Source: Pseudomonadota bacterium
GTDB lineage: Bacteria; Pseudomonadota; Alphaproteobacteria; Caulobacterales; Caulobacteraceae
DNA length: 44,989 nt
Assembly (NCBI GenBank): GCA_023390245.1
Contig: JAEWDF010000032.1
Coordinates: 1-44,989, forward strand
Direction of reading: 5' to 3'
Below are positions 31,518 to 40,206 of this stretch, one piece after another. The notes beneath the pieces were generated by a model, which made no database searches, was not told where the DNA came from, and saw only the letters and a program-made list of their open reading frames with translations. A program made the translations under genes and the position numbers. Within the stretch, counting starts at the first letter, position 1. Each line of letters opens with the position of its first letter.

Positions 31518-32224
31518 ACTACGCCTTCACGTTTCAGCAGCGCGGCGGCTGCGGTCTTTTCCGCGTCCTGACGTGATCGCCCCCGCGCGGTCAAGGGTTC
31601 CACGCCCTCGACAGAAACTTCGACGGTGAAGGTCGGCGCGTGGTCCGACCCGGCCCGCTCCACGATGCTGTAGGTCGGCAGGGGGCGCCCCTTCCCTTGC
31701 GCCCACTCCTGAAGCGCCGACTTGGGGTTGGTCAGGCTGCGCGCCGGCGGCGCCGCCAGGTCGCCGGCCCAGGCGCGATCGAAGACGGCGCGCGCCGCCT
31801 CCAGGCCGCCGTCCAGATAGACCGCCGCCAGGATGGCCTCCACCGCATCGGCGATGACGCCGGCCTTGCGGCGGCCGCCGGTCTTGGTCTCGCCCGGCGA
31901 CAGGCGCAGCGCAGCGCCGACGCCCCAGGCCTCGCCCACGCGGGCGCAGGCGGTCTTGTCGACCAGGGCGTGGAGAGACGAGGACAGCCGGCCTTCGTCG
32001 GCGGTCGGGAAGTCGCGGAACAGCCGTTCGGCCGTCAGCAGGCCCAGCACCCGATCGCCCAGGAACTCCAGTCGTTCGTTGTCGCGCGGCCCATGCGCGC
32101 CGACGGGGGCGCCCTCCCCCACGCTGGCGTGGGTCAGGGCGCGCTCCAACAGCGCCTTGTCGCGAAACGCGTGACCCAGCCGCTGCTCAAGCGCGACGAC
32201 GGCCTCGGCCCTGGCGTTGGCCAT
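31514..32224 (-). CDS. rnc: Ribonuclease III
   Basis: Double-strand-specific endoribonuclease processing rRNA precursors and structured mRNAs. The 236-aa protein has the signature NERLEFLGDRVL (49-60, with catalytic Glu53 and Asp57), the second acidic motif ADAVEAILAAVYLDGG and a C-terminal dsRNA-binding domain (NPKSALQEWAQGKGRPLP). The ATG at 32224 shares one base with the lepB stop (TGATG), and its stop overlaps the era start, so three genes are coupled. Confidence 0.96.
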   Translation of the reverse strand: MANARAEAVVALEQRLGHAFRDKALLERALTHASVGEGAPVGAHGPRDNERLEFLGDRVLGLLTAERLFRDFPTADEGRLSSSLHALVDKTACARVGEAWGVGAALRLSPGETKTGGRRKAGVIADAVEAILAAVYLDGGLEAARAVFDRAWAGDLAAPPARSLTNPKSALQEWAQGKGRPLPTYSIVERAGSDHAPTFTVEVSVEGVEPLTARGRSRQDAEKTAAAALLKREGVV

Positions 32225-33282
32225 CAATGAAGGACGTTGAAGAAGCGATCCAGCCGCACGCGCACCCAGGTCGCGGGCTTCCACAGCGAGGCGCCCGGCT
32301 CCCAGGAGAACAGGATCATCTGCGCCTTGCCGACCAGATTCTCCTCCGGCACCAGGCCGACGCCGCTAGAGCGTTCGACGCGGCTGTCGATGGAGTTGTC
32401 GCGGTTGTCGCCCATCATGAAATAGAAGCCGGTCGGCACCTCATAGACGCCGGTGTCGTCCAGGTCGCCGCCGGGGCCGAAGTCCTGGGTCATGAAGGAC
32501 TTGCCGTTCGGCAGGGTCTCGCGCAGCTGAGTGACCGAGCGGGGGCCGAACAGGTCGGCGACCTCGCGCTGGTTGACCACCACGTCCTGCACCGGCTGGC
32601 CGTTGATGTAGAGCTTGTTGGCGATCATCTGGATGCGATCGCCGGGCAGGCCGATGACGCGCTTGATGAAATCGGTCTTGTCGTCGCGCGGCAGCTTGAA
32701 CACGACGATGTCGCCGCGGTTGGGCGTGCGATCCAGGATGCGGCCCTTGAACAGCGGCGGGCTGAACGGGATCGAGTGGCGCGAATAGCCGTAGGACCAC
32801 TTGGTCACCACAATATAGTCGCCCTCGTAGAGGTTCGGCTCCATCGAGGCGGACGGGATGGTGAAGGGCTGGAACAGGAAGATCCGCAGCACCATGGCGA
32901 TCAGCAGGGCGAAGACGATCGTCTTGACGATCTCCATCGTCTCGTCGCCGGCGCTGGCGGTCCTGGCCTTCTTCCGGCCGCGGGCCTTGCGGTCGTAGAT
33001 CGGCGTTTGCGGACCGTCGTCGAAGGGCGCGTCGCCATCGTCGCTCCAGACCGGGCGAACGGCGGTCGCCGCCCCGGCCGCGCCTGCGGCGACCGCCGCA
33101 GCCTCCGGTTCGACGACGGGCTGGCGTTCCGGTTCGGATTCGAGCGCGGGCTCGACCTCGGCCTCCGGCGGCTGGACCGCCTCGACGGGCACATCGGCTT
33201 CGGAAGCGGCGAAGGCCTCCTCGGCGGTGGCCTCGGCGTCCTTGGGCGTCTCGGCGTCCTGTGGTTTCTGATCTTCGCTCAT
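32224..33282 (-). CDS. lepB: Signal peptidase I with acidic N-terminal extension
   Basis: Membrane serine protease that removes signal peptides from Sec and Tat substrates. The catalytic part has transmembrane helix about 117-135, Ser146 in IPSASMEP, Lys207 in FIKRVIGLPGD and box E GDNRDNSIDSR. Unlike the typical alphaproteobacterial enzyme (about 250-280 aa), this 352-aa form has about 110 extra residues at the N-terminus: an acidic, Ala/Pro/Glu-rich stretch, then a basic patch RKARGRKKAR before the helix. The ATG has AGGGGGA 6 bp upstream, so the extension is probably real. It lies between acpS and rnc in one operon. Confidence 0.94.
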   Translation of the reverse strand: MSEDQKPQDAETPKDAEATAEEAFAASEADVPVEAVQPPEAEVEPALESEPERQPVVEPEAAAVAAGAAGAATAVRPVWSDDGDAPFDDGPQTPIYDRKARGRKKARTASAGDETMEIVKTIVFALLIAMVLRIFLFQPFTIPSASMEPNLYEGDYIVVTKWSYGYSRHSIPFSPPLFKGRILDRTPNRGDIVVFKLPRDDKTDFIKRVIGLPGDRIQMIANKLYINGQPVQDVVVNQREVADLFGPRSVTQLRETLPNGKSFMTQDFGPGGDLDDTGVYEVPTGFYFMMGDNRDNSIDSRVERSSGVGLVPEENLVGKAQMILFSWEPGASLWKPATWVRVRLDRFFNVLH

Positions 33283-33335
33283 GCGATCCCCCTGCCGCGT
33301 CCGGCGCGGCGTTGTCGCGCACGGGTATAACGCGA

Positions 33336-33737
33336 TTACGACAGCGGCAAGGCTTCGATCACCACGAAGGCGAGTGCATAGGGGTGTTCGTCGCTCAGCG
33401 TGAGGTGGATTCTCGCCTCATGCCCCGCCGGCGTCAGGCGCGCCAGATGTTCGGCGGCGTGGCCGGTCAGGGCCAGGGTCGGCTGGCCCGAACGCAGGTT
33501 CACCACCCCCATGTCGCGCCAGTAGACGTCGGCGCGCATGCCGGTGCCGAGCGCCTTGGCGCAGGCCTCCTTGGCGGCGAACCGCTTGGCGTAGCTCCAG
33601 GCTGGATCGGGCTTGCGGTCCGAGCGCGTCCGCTCCAGCTCGGTGAAGACGCGCTGCTTGAAGCGGTCGCCGAACCGGTCCAGCGAGGCCTGGATACGGC
33701 GAATGTCGGACAGGTCCGCGCCGACTCCGACGATCAT
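33336..33737 (-). CDS. acpS: Holo-[acyl-carrier-protein] synthase
   Basis: Attaches 4'-phosphopantetheine from CoA to acyl carrier protein. The 133-aa protein has the metal ligands Asp8 (VGADLSDIRRI) and Glu57 (KRFAAKEACAKALGTG), and TLSDEHPYALAFVVIE at the end; length is normal. Its ATG overlaps the pdxJ stop by 4 bp (ATGA). The following gene is lepB, 53 bp on. Confidence 0.95.
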   Translation of the reverse strand: MIVGVGADLSDIRRIQASLDRFGDRFKQRVFTELERTRSDRKPDPAWSYAKRFAAKEACAKALGTGMRADVYWRDMGVVNLRSGQPTLALTGHAAEHLARLTPAGHEARIHLTLSDEHPYALAFVVIEALPLS

Positions 33738-34474
33738 GCCGCGTCCATCGCCGCGCGCATCCGGCGGATGGCGGCGTCCAGGCCGATGAAGATCGATTCG
33801 CCGATCAGGAAATGGCCAATGTTCAGTTCGCGGATTTCCGGGATCGCCAGCATGCGCGGCGCGGTGTCATAGTCCAGGCCGTGGCCGGCGTGGACCTCGA
33901 GCCCCAGGATGTCGGCCTGGGCGGCGGCGGCGGCGAGACGCTCGAACTCCACCTCCCGTTCACCCGGATCGGTCAGATGGCAGTAGCGGCCGGTGTGGAA
34001 TTCCACGACCTGGGCGCCGACGGCGACGGCGGCCTCAACCTGATCCTCGGCCGGCTCGATGAACAGGGAGACGCGGACCCCGGCGTCAGACAGCGCCTTG
34101 GCCACCGGCGCGATGCGCGCTTCGTGGCCGGCGACGGCCAGGCCGCCCTCGGTCGTCACCTCCTCGCGCCGCTCCGGCACCAGGCAGGCGGCGTGCGGCC
34201 GGTGGCGCAGGGCGATGGCCAGCATCTCGTCGGTGACGGCCATCTCCAGGTTCAACGGCTTGTCGGCGCGGGCGCACAGGGCGCTGAGCACGTCGATGTC
34301 GGCGTCGGTGATGTGGCGCCGGTCCTCGCGCAGGTGGGCGGTGATCCCGTCGGCGCCGGCCGCCAGGGCCGCCTCTGCCGCGCGGGCCGGATCGGGGTGC
34401 GTCCCGCCGCGCGCGTTCCGCACGGTGGCGACGTGGTCGATATTGACCCCCAGCCTGACCCGCTCGCGCCGCAT
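33734..34474 (-). CDS. pdxJ: Pyridoxine 5'-phosphate synthase
   Basis: Condenses 1-deoxyxylulose-5-phosphate and 3-amino-2-oxopropyl phosphate into pyridoxine 5'-phosphate (DXP-dependent vitamin B6 pathway). The 246-aa TIM barrel begins with the signature RLGVNIDHVATVRNARGG and has ITAHLREDRRHI and GLEVHAGHGLDY with the expected His and Glu. The ATG follows the pyrE stop without a gap (TAGATG). pdxJ-acpS is a conserved pair in proteobacteria. Confidence 0.96.
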   Translation of the reverse strand: MRRERVRLGVNIDHVATVRNARGGTHPDPARAAEAALAAGADGITAHLREDRRHITDADIDVLSALCARADKPLNLEMAVTDEMLAIALRHRPHAACLVPERREEVTTEGGLAVAGHEARIAPVAKALSDAGVRVSLFIEPAEDQVEAAVAVGAQVVEFHTGRYCHLTDPGEREVEFERLAAAAAQADILGLEVHAGHGLDYDTAPRMLAIPEIRELNIGHFLIGESIFIGLDAAIRRMRAAMDAA

Positions 34475-35059
34475 CTACTTGGCCAGCCGCCGGCTGCCCG
34501 GATCCTCGACCGGCAGGGCCGCCAGTTCGGGCGGCAAGGCGTCGGCGGGATAGGCCGGCACCTCCAGCGAGGCCAGGGCGATGAGGGGCACGCCCACGTC
34601 CGCCTTGCCGCCCGAACGGTCGACAATGCAGGCGGCCGCGACGACCGTGCCGCCCGCTGCCTGGATGGCCGCAATGCATTCGCGCGAGCTGAGGCCGGTG
34701 GTGACGATGTCCTCGACCATCACCACCCTTTCGCCCGGTTCGACCGAGAAGCCGCGCCGCAGCTTGAACTCGCCGCCGTCGCGTTCGACATACATTGAGC
34801 GGACGTTCAGGTGCCTGGCGGTCTCATAGCCGGGGATGATGCCGCCCACGGCCGGCGAGATGGCGACGTCGACCGGGCCCACCGTCGCCACGATCTTGTC
34901 GGCCAGCGCCTTGCAAAGACGCGCGCAGCGGGCGCCGTCCATGAAGACCAGGTTCTTCTGCAGGAAGATCGGACTGTGCAGGCCCGACGACAGGACGAAA
35001 TGGCCTTCGCGCAGGGCGCCGGCGTCGCGGAATTCGTTGAGGACGTCTTCGGTGTTCAT
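34475..35059 (-). CDS. pyrE: Orotate phosphoribosyltransferase
   Basis: Makes orotidine 5'-monophosphate from orotate and PRPP in pyrimidine synthesis. The 194-aa protein has the PRPP-binding motif VMVEDIVTTGLSS, the flexible-loop lysine/arginine region GGEFKLRRGF and SSGLHSPIFLQKN at the front. Length fits bacterial PyrE. It directly abuts pdxJ and starts 48 bp after the LOG-family stop. Confidence 0.95.
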   Translation of the reverse strand: MNTEDVLNEFRDAGALREGHFVLSSGLHSPIFLQKNLVFMDGARCARLCKALADKIVATVGPVDVAISPAVGGIIPGYETARHLNVRSMYVERDGGEFKLRRGFSVEPGERVVMVEDIVTTGLSSRECIAAIQAAGGTVVAAACIVDRSGGKADVGVPLIALASLEVPAYPADALPPELAALPVEDPGSRRLAK

Positions 35060-35107
35060 GCGCCGTGTCTAGCGCCGGAACGCGCGCGGATGAAGCCTTC
35101 GGCGGTG

Positions 35108-35866
35108 CTATTCGATCTCTTCGTGCGGGCGCAGGCCACGACGGAGAAGTTCGGCCCAGACGCCCTCGGCGTCTTCGGCGAAGCCGATCAGGTCCATGTC
35201 GCCCTCGGTGATCATGCCGTGTTCGGCCAGGGCGGCAAAGTTGATGACCGTGGTCCAGTAGGCCTTGTCGAACAGGACGATGGGGATCGGCGGCGCCTTG
35301 TCGGTCTGACGCAGCGTCAGGATCTCGAACAGTTCATCCAGCGTGCCGAAGCCGCCGGGGAAGACCACCAGGGCGTTGGCGCGCATCGCTAGGTGCATCT
35401 TGCGCATGGCGAAGTAGTGGAAGCGGAAGGTCAGTTCCGGCGTCGACCAAGCGTTCGGCTCCTGCTCGTGCGGCAGGGTGATGTTGAAGCCGACGGAGGG
35501 CGCGCCGATGTCGGCGGCGCCGCGATTGGCGGCCTCCATGGCCCCCGGCCCGCCGCCCGTGGCGATGACGTTGTCGCGTGGCTGGCCCACGGCGCCGCGC
35601 AGGGCCCCGCCCCGCTCGGACGCCAGACGGCCGAAGGCGCGGGCCTGGTCGTACCAGCGCTGGCCCTCACGCGTGCGGGCGCTGCCGAACACCACGATGG
35701 TCGAACGGACGCCCCAGGCCCGCAGCGCCTCCTCGGCCTTGGCGTACTCCATCAGGAAGCGCACGCCGCGCATGGAATCGCCCAGCAGGAAGTCCTGGTC
35801 CATGGCCGCCATGCGATAGGAGGGCGAGGCCATCTGGGCCGCGTTGGGTTTCAGGTCGTCGCTCAT
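35108..35866 (-). CDS. LOG-family (TIGR00730) nucleoside 5'-monophosphate phosphoribohydrolase-like
   Basis: A 252-aa Rossmann-type protein of the lysine-decarboxylase-like/LOG family. The active-site motifs GGGPGAMEAANRG and PGGFGTLDELFEI, with its Arg and Glu, are both present. Proven members cleave N6-modified AMP or other NMPs to base plus ribose phosphate; older lysine decarboxylase names are wrong. The N-terminal 60 residues before the core match the long bacterial type. It starts directly after the spoT stop (TGAATG) and is read in the same transcript. Confidence 0.9.
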   Translation of the reverse strand: MSDDLKPNAAQMASPSYRMAAMDQDFLLGDSMRGVRFLMEYAKAEEALRAWGVRSTIVVFGSARTREGQRWYDQARAFGRLASERGGALRGAVGQPRDNVIATGGGPGAMEAANRGAADIGAPSVGFNITLPHEQEPNAWSTPELTFRFHYFAMRKMHLAMRANALVVFPGGFGTLDELFEILTLRQTDKAPPIPIVLFDKAYWTTVINFAALAEHGMITEGDMDLIGFAEDAEGVWAELLRRGLRPHEEIE

Positions 35867-38020
35867 TCAGCCCCGGACGCGGTCCACCGCATCGACGGAA
35901 GGATTCGCCCGCAGCGCCGCCATCAGCAGGGTGGCGTGCTTGGCGTCCTCCACCTCTATATCGGCCAGGACGTCGAAGAAGTCCTGCTGGCGATAGGCCA
36001 TCGACAAGTTGATGATGTTGCCGCCGGCTTGGCCGATCAGGGTCGTGACCTGGCCCAGCACCCCCGGCGCGTTGCGGATGGTGGCGCGGATGCGCGCCAC
36101 AGCGACGGCCGCCGTCTCGGCCTGGGGCGTCCACTGCATGTCTCGCCACACCGAATCGTCGTCGGCGAACTGAGCCAGCGTCTGGCAGTCGATGGTGTGG
36201 ACGGTCAGTCCCTTCTCGGCCTCCTGGATGCCGACGATCCGGTCGCCCGGCACCGGGGTGCAGCACTGGCCGAAGTTGATGCTGACGCCGGGGGTCAGGC
36301 CACCGCCGCGCACGAACAGGCGCGCCTTGTCGCCCTCGATGCGCGGGCGTTCCGGCCCGGCCTTCAGCCGGCCTTCCAGCGACGGAAACAGCGTTTCGGC
36401 GACCGAGGTCGGGGAAATGCGGCCGCGCCCCAGTTCCTCGAACAGATCGTCGTCGGACGTCGCCGTGAAGGTTTCCAGCACCGGCTTCAGCGACACGTCG
36501 GCCAGCGACTTCTCGACCCGCGACAACGTCTGCTCCAGGGCGACGCGGCCCAGCTTGACGAACTCCTCGCGCTCGGAGGTGCGGATGTGGCGGCGGATGG
36601 CGGAGCGGGCCCGGCCGGTGACGGTCAGGCTGCGCCAGTCGGCGGGCACCTCGCGCTTGGCGCCGGTGATGACCTCGACCACATCGCCGTTCTGGAGCGG
36701 CGTGCGCATGGGCTTGAGCTCGCCGTTGATCTTCACGCCGACCGCCGTATCGCCGACCTCGGTGTGGACCGCATAGGCGAAGTCCAGCGGCATGCCCCCG
36801 CGCGGCAGGGTGATCAGCATTCCCTTGGGCGTGAAGACGAAGACCTGGTCCAGGTACATCTCCAACTTGGCGTGCTCGACCCAGTCCTCTCCGCCCTCGC
36901 CGTGCTCGATCACCTGAACGAGGTGGCGCAGGTTCTGCAGCGGGTCGCGGCCGCCGCCCTTCTCCATCGCCTCGCGGTCGAAGCCATAGGACTGGTTCTT
37001 GTAGCGCCAGTGGGCGGCGACGCCGTCCTCGGCGACCCGATCCATCTCCTCGGTGCGGATCTGCATCTCGATGCGCAGGCCGCGCGGGCCGACGACGGTG
37101 GTGTGCAGGGAGCGGTAGTTGTTCGATTTGGGTGTCGAGACGAAGTCCTTGAACCGCTCGGGCACCATGGGCCAGGCGCGGTGGATCACGCCCAGGGCGC
37201 GGTAGCAGTCGTCCTCGGCGTCGACGATCACCCGGAAGCCATAGATGTCCGACAGCGACGAGAAGCCGACCGATTTCCGCTGAAGCTTGCGCCAGATCGA
37301 ATAGGGCGTCTTCTCGCGGCCGAAGACGCGGGCGGGAAGGCCCGCCTCGGCCAGGACCCGCTCGATCTCGCGCGAGACGCCCTCGATGGCCTGGCCATGC
37401 TCCAGCTTCAACGCCTCCAGCCGCCGCTCGATCGCGGTCTTGGCCGTGGGGTTCAGGTGGGTGAAGGCCAGTTCCTCCAGCTCGGAGGCGATGGAATGGA
37501 TGCCGATGGAGCGGCCCAGCGGCGCATAGACTTCCAGGGTCTCGCGGCTGATGCGCTCGCGCTTCTCCGGCTTGACGTACTGGAGCGTGCGCATGTTGTG
37601 CAGGCGGTCGGCCAGCTTGACCAGCAGCACCCGCACGTCGCGGCTGATGGCCAGGATGAACTTGCGAAGGTTCTCGGCCTGACGGGTGTGCTCCGCCTGA
37701 AGCTCAAGCCGGCTGAGCTTGGTGACGCCCTCGACCAGGACGGCGATCTCCTCGCCGAACATGCCGGCGATGTCGTCCTTAGTGGCGGAGGTGTCCTCCA
37801 CCACGTCGTGCAACAGGGCGGTGACGATGGTGGCGGTGTCCAGCCGGTAGTCGGTCAGGATGCCGGCGACCTGGATCGGATGGGCGAAATAGGGATCGCC
37901 TGAGGCCCGCAGCTGCGAGCCGTGCATCTTCATCGCATAGACGTAGGCGCGATTGAGCAGCGCCTCGTCGGCGGTCGGATCGTAGGCCTTGACGGCTTCG
38001 ATCAGCTCGAACTGGCGCAT
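35867..38020 (-). CDS. spoT: Bifunctional (p)ppGpp synthetase/hydrolase SpoT/Rel
   Basis: Controls the alarmone (p)ppGpp. The 717-aa protein has the HD hydrolase domain with His47 and His71-Asp72 (LLHDVVEDT), the synthetase domain with SDIYGFRVIV and TPKSNNYRSLHTTVV, the TGS domain (VFTPKGMLITLPRG), a conserved Cys-Cys helical region (FGQCCTPVPGD) and a C-terminal ACT domain. Both catalytic halves look intact, as in the single Rel-type enzyme of Caulobacter relatives. The ATG at 38020 gives the usual MRQFELIE start; an in-frame GTG 14 codons earlier is less likely. It follows rpoZ by 140 bp in the same direction. Confidence 0.94.
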   Translation of the reverse strand: MRQFELIEAVKAYDPTADEALLNRAYVYAMKMHGSQLRASGDPYFAHPIQVAGILTDYRLDTATIVTALLHDVVEDTSATKDDIAGMFGEEIAVLVEGVTKLSRLELQAEHTRQAENLRKFILAISRDVRVLLVKLADRLHNMRTLQYVKPEKRERISRETLEVYAPLGRSIGIHSIASELEELAFTHLNPTAKTAIERRLEALKLEHGQAIEGVSREIERVLAEAGLPARVFGREKTPYSIWRKLQRKSVGFSSLSDIYGFRVIVDAEDDCYRALGVIHRAWPMVPERFKDFVSTPKSNNYRSLHTTVVGPRGLRIEMQIRTEEMDRVAEDGVAAHWRYKNQSYGFDREAMEKGGGRDPLQNLRHLVQVIEHGEGGEDWVEHAKLEMYLDQVFVFTPKGMLITLPRGGMPLDFAYAVHTEVGDTAVGVKINGELKPMRTPLQNGDVVEVITGAKREVPADWRSLTVTGRARSAIRRHIRTSEREEFVKLGRVALEQTLSRVEKSLADVSLKPVLETFTATSDDDLFEELGRGRISPTSVAETLFPSLEGRLKAGPERPRIEGDKARLFVRGGGLTPGVSINFGQCCTPVPGDRIVGIQEAEKGLTVHTIDCQTLAQFADDDSVWRDMQWTPQAETAAVAVARIRATIRNAPGVLGQVTTLIGQAGGNIINLSMAYRQQDFFDVLADIEVEDAKHATLLMAALRANPSVDAVDRVRG

Positions 38021-38160
38021 GATCGGCGCACGCCGGGGCGCGGCGGCCTCGTCCTTGGGCACCGCCGGCTTGGTTTCGTTTCGGTTTGCAGCTTGGAGCG
38101 CCGGCGGGGCGGTGTCAGGCCTCGCCGGCAGGATCGTGACGCCTGGGGCTCCCTCGGGCG

Positions 38161-38520
38161 TCAGTAGCGATCCTCCTGGCCGCCGTCCCGGTCGCTTTGC
38201 AGGGCGCGGATCAGCTCGGCCTCGGCCATGTTCATGTGCTGCGGCTGGGCCAGCAGGGCGACGGTCTCGGCCTCATCCTCGGCCTCGGTGCGCTCATCGA
38301 CGCGTTGCAGCGTGGTGATGATGTTCTCGCGCAGCTCGTCCGGCTTCACGGTGTCCTCGGCCACTTCGCGCAGGGCGACGACCGGATTCTTGTCGTTGTC
38401 GCGGTCGAGCGTCAGCGCCGCGCCATTGGCGATGTTGCGGGCGCGGTGACCGGCCAGCAGCACGAGGCCAAAGCGGTTCGGAACCTTCTCGATGCAGTCT
38501 TCGACGGTGACGCGGGCCAT
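38161..38520 (-). CDS. rpoZ: RNA polymerase omega subunit
   Basis: Small subunit assisting beta' folding and RNA polymerase assembly, and part of a ppGpp-binding site in proteobacteria. The 119-aa protein begins MARVTVEDCIEKVPNRFGLVLLA with the conserved RARNI and KNPVVALREVAEDTV; the acidic tail is longer than in E. coli, as in other alphaproteobacteria. AGGAA lies 5 bp before the ATG. rpoZ followed by spoT is the usual order. Confidence 0.96.
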   Translation of the reverse strand: MARVTVEDCIEKVPNRFGLVLLAGHRARNIANGAALTLDRDNDKNPVVALREVAEDTVKPDELRENIITTLQRVDERTEAEDEAETVALLAQPQHMNMAEAELIRALQSDRDGGQEDRY

Positions 38521-38604
38521 GAAATTCCTCGAACGCGGGGGAGAACCGCGTCAAATACAGATGGGGACGGCTTTTTGCAACGCCACAGGGGCAGAAGTTG
38601 GGCG

Positions 38605-39042
38605 TCAGTCGGTGCGGCGCGCCAGGGGATAGGCGATGATCAGCACCAGGTCCGCATCGCCGACCTGGGCGATGCCGACGTCATTGCCATCGTAGAGATA
38701 GGCGGTGTCGCCCGCCCTCACCCGCGTCGTGACGCCGTCCGAGGTGACGTCCCCCTCCCCGCTGACCACATGATAGACCTCGTCGTGAGCGATGACGTGC
38801 AGGCCGATGGAGGCGCCGGGATGCATGACGCGCTTCCTGAACTCCATCGCCCGGTTCGGGGCCGCGTCGGAGATGCGGTAGGCGGTGCTCATGCCCGTTC
38901 CGTCGTGCGGCGGGACCTGATGGACGCGCACGTCGTCCTCGTGGATCACCAGGCCCACACCGGCCGGCGGCGAGGCCGGGGCCGGATGGCTTTCCTGGAT
39001 CGGGGCGGCGGCGATCAGGGTCGAGAGAAGAAGGCTGAGCAC
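38605..39042 (-). CDS. Secreted cupin-domain protein
   Basis: A 145-aa protein with a short signal-like N-terminus (LSLLLSTLIAAA) and one cupin barrel: PGASIGLHVIAHDEVYHVVSGEGDV gives motif 1 in pieces and GDTAYLYDGNDVGIAQVG motif 2. The metal set is partly conserved (His, His, Glu in HVIAHDEVYHV). Exported cupins of this size are mostly uncharacterised. The start is GTG at 39042 with a strong GGAGGA 6 bp upstream, which decides it. Neighbours are rpoZ (84 bp on) and folK, without obvious link. Confidence 0.84.
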   Translation of the reverse strand: MLSLLLSTLIAAAPIQESHPAPASPPAGVGLVIHEDDVRVHQVPPHDGTGMSTAYRISDAAPNRAMEFRKRVMHPGASIGLHVIAHDEVYHVVSGEGDVTSDGVTTRVRAGDTAYLYDGNDVGIAQVGDADLVLIIAYPLARRTD

Positions 39043-39089
39043 GACGTGTCCTCCGGTGTCATCGGCCGGATCAGCCCACGCCCGACGGC

Positions 39090-39611
39090 TTATGGCAAGG
39101 GATGCGCGTCGCGGCCGACGGTCGCGGCCTGGGCCAGCTGTCTGGCGGACGCCTCCGCCGTAGGATGCCTCCAGCCGGCCGCGATCTGGGCCAGCGGCCC
39201 CATGACGAACAGCCGCTCGGCGGCACGGGGATGGGGCAGGATCAGCCCGTCGAGATCGCCGCTGAGACGGCCGTAGGCGATCAGGTCCAGATCCAGGGTG
39301 CGCGGCGCGTTGCGGCGCCCACGCTGACGGCCGAAGGCGTCCTCGATCCGGCCCAGGGCCGCCATCAGCCCGTGCGGATCGTGATCGGTGCGGACCAGCG
39401 CCACGCCGTTCAGGAAGGGCGGGTCGGACGGGTCGGGCCAGGCCGCCGACGACCACCAGGACGACCGGGCCAGCACGTCGATCCCCTCCACCCGGAAACG
39501 GGCCAGCGCCGCCTCCAGCGCCTCGGCGCAGGACGACCACGCCCCCTTGTCATTGCAGCCCAGGGCCACGATGACTGCGGCGTCCAGATCAAGGCCGCCG
39601 TCGATTCCCAT
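39090..39611 (-). CDS. folK: 2-amino-4-hydroxy-6-hydroxymethyldihydropteridine pyrophosphokinase
   Basis: HPPK of folate synthesis. The signature RNAPRTLDLDLIAYG with its two metal aspartates, LPHPRAAERLFVMGPLAQI and WWSSAAWPDPSDPPFLN are all present. With the ATG at 39611 the product is 173 aa and begins shortly before the first strand (AVIVALGCN); an ATG at 39669-39671 in the same frame is possible but would share two bases with the opposite-strand NYN start and leave no room for control. No strong ribosome site supports either. No folB or folP is in view. Confidence 0.9.
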   Translation of the reverse strand: MGIDGGLDLDAAVIVALGCNDKGAWSSCAEALEAALARFRVEGIDVLARSSWWSSAAWPDPSDPPFLNGVALVRTDHDPHGLMAALGRIEDAFGRQRGRRNAPRTLDLDLIAYGRLSGDLDGLILPHPRAAERLFVMGPLAQIAAGWRHPTAEASARQLAQAATVGRDAHPLP

Positions 39612-39669
39612 GTCGGGTCGGACGTCGGCCGGACGCTCCGATTCTTCATTCCTTTCGACGGCCTCGACC

Positions 39670-40206
39670 ATGTTTCATTCCACCGACCGCCTGGCGGTCT
39701 TCATCGACGGTTCGAACCTCTATTCGGCCGCCCGCGCCCTGCAGCACGACCTGGACTTCCGCCGGATGCTGGACTGGTTCCGCGAGAAGTCGATCCTGAC
39801 GCGCGCCTACTATTACACGGCCATAGTGGAGGGCGAAGAATTCTCCCCAGTCAAGCCGCTGGTCGACTGGCTGGACTACAACGGCTTCTCCGTCGTGACC
39901 AAGCCGGTGAAGCGCTACACCGACGGCCAGGGGCACAGCCGGCTGAAGGGCAACATGGACATGGAGATCGCGGTCGACATGCTGGAGCTGGCGCCGAAAC
40001 TGGATCATGTCGTGCTGTTTTCCGGCGATGGCGACTTCCGCCGTCTGGTCGAGGCGGTCCAGGCCAAGGGCGTGCGCGTCACGGTCATCTCCACCACCCG
40101 GACGCAGCCGCCGCACATCGCCGACGAACTGCGCCGTCAGGCGGACGCCTTCCTGGACCTGAACGACATGATGGCCGACTTCGGTCGTCCGAAGGCGGCG
40201 CAATGA
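39670..40206 (+). CDS. NYN-domain (LabA/PIN-like) putative ribonuclease
   Basis: A 178-aa protein made of a single NYN domain, a PIN-like nuclease fold: AVFIDGSNLYSAAR (first Asp), GNMDMEIAVDMLELA (central acidic residues) and LFSGDGDFRRLVEAVQAKG (last Asp pair). This is the LabA/DUF88 type, predicted to cut RNA with metal help; the biological substrate is unknown. The ATG lacks a clear Shine-Dalgarno. Its stop overlaps the ATG of the uracil-DNA glycosylase gene (ATGA), so the two are co-translated. Confidence 0.9.
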   Translation: MFHSTDRLAVFIDGSNLYSAARALQHDLDFRRMLDWFREKSILTRAYYYTAIVEGEEFSPVKPLVDWLDYNGFSVVTKPVKRYTDGQGHSRLKGNMDMEIAVDMLELAPKLDHVVLFSGDGDFRRLVEAVQAKGVRVTVISTTRTQPPHIADELRRQADAFLDLNDMMADFGRPKAAQ

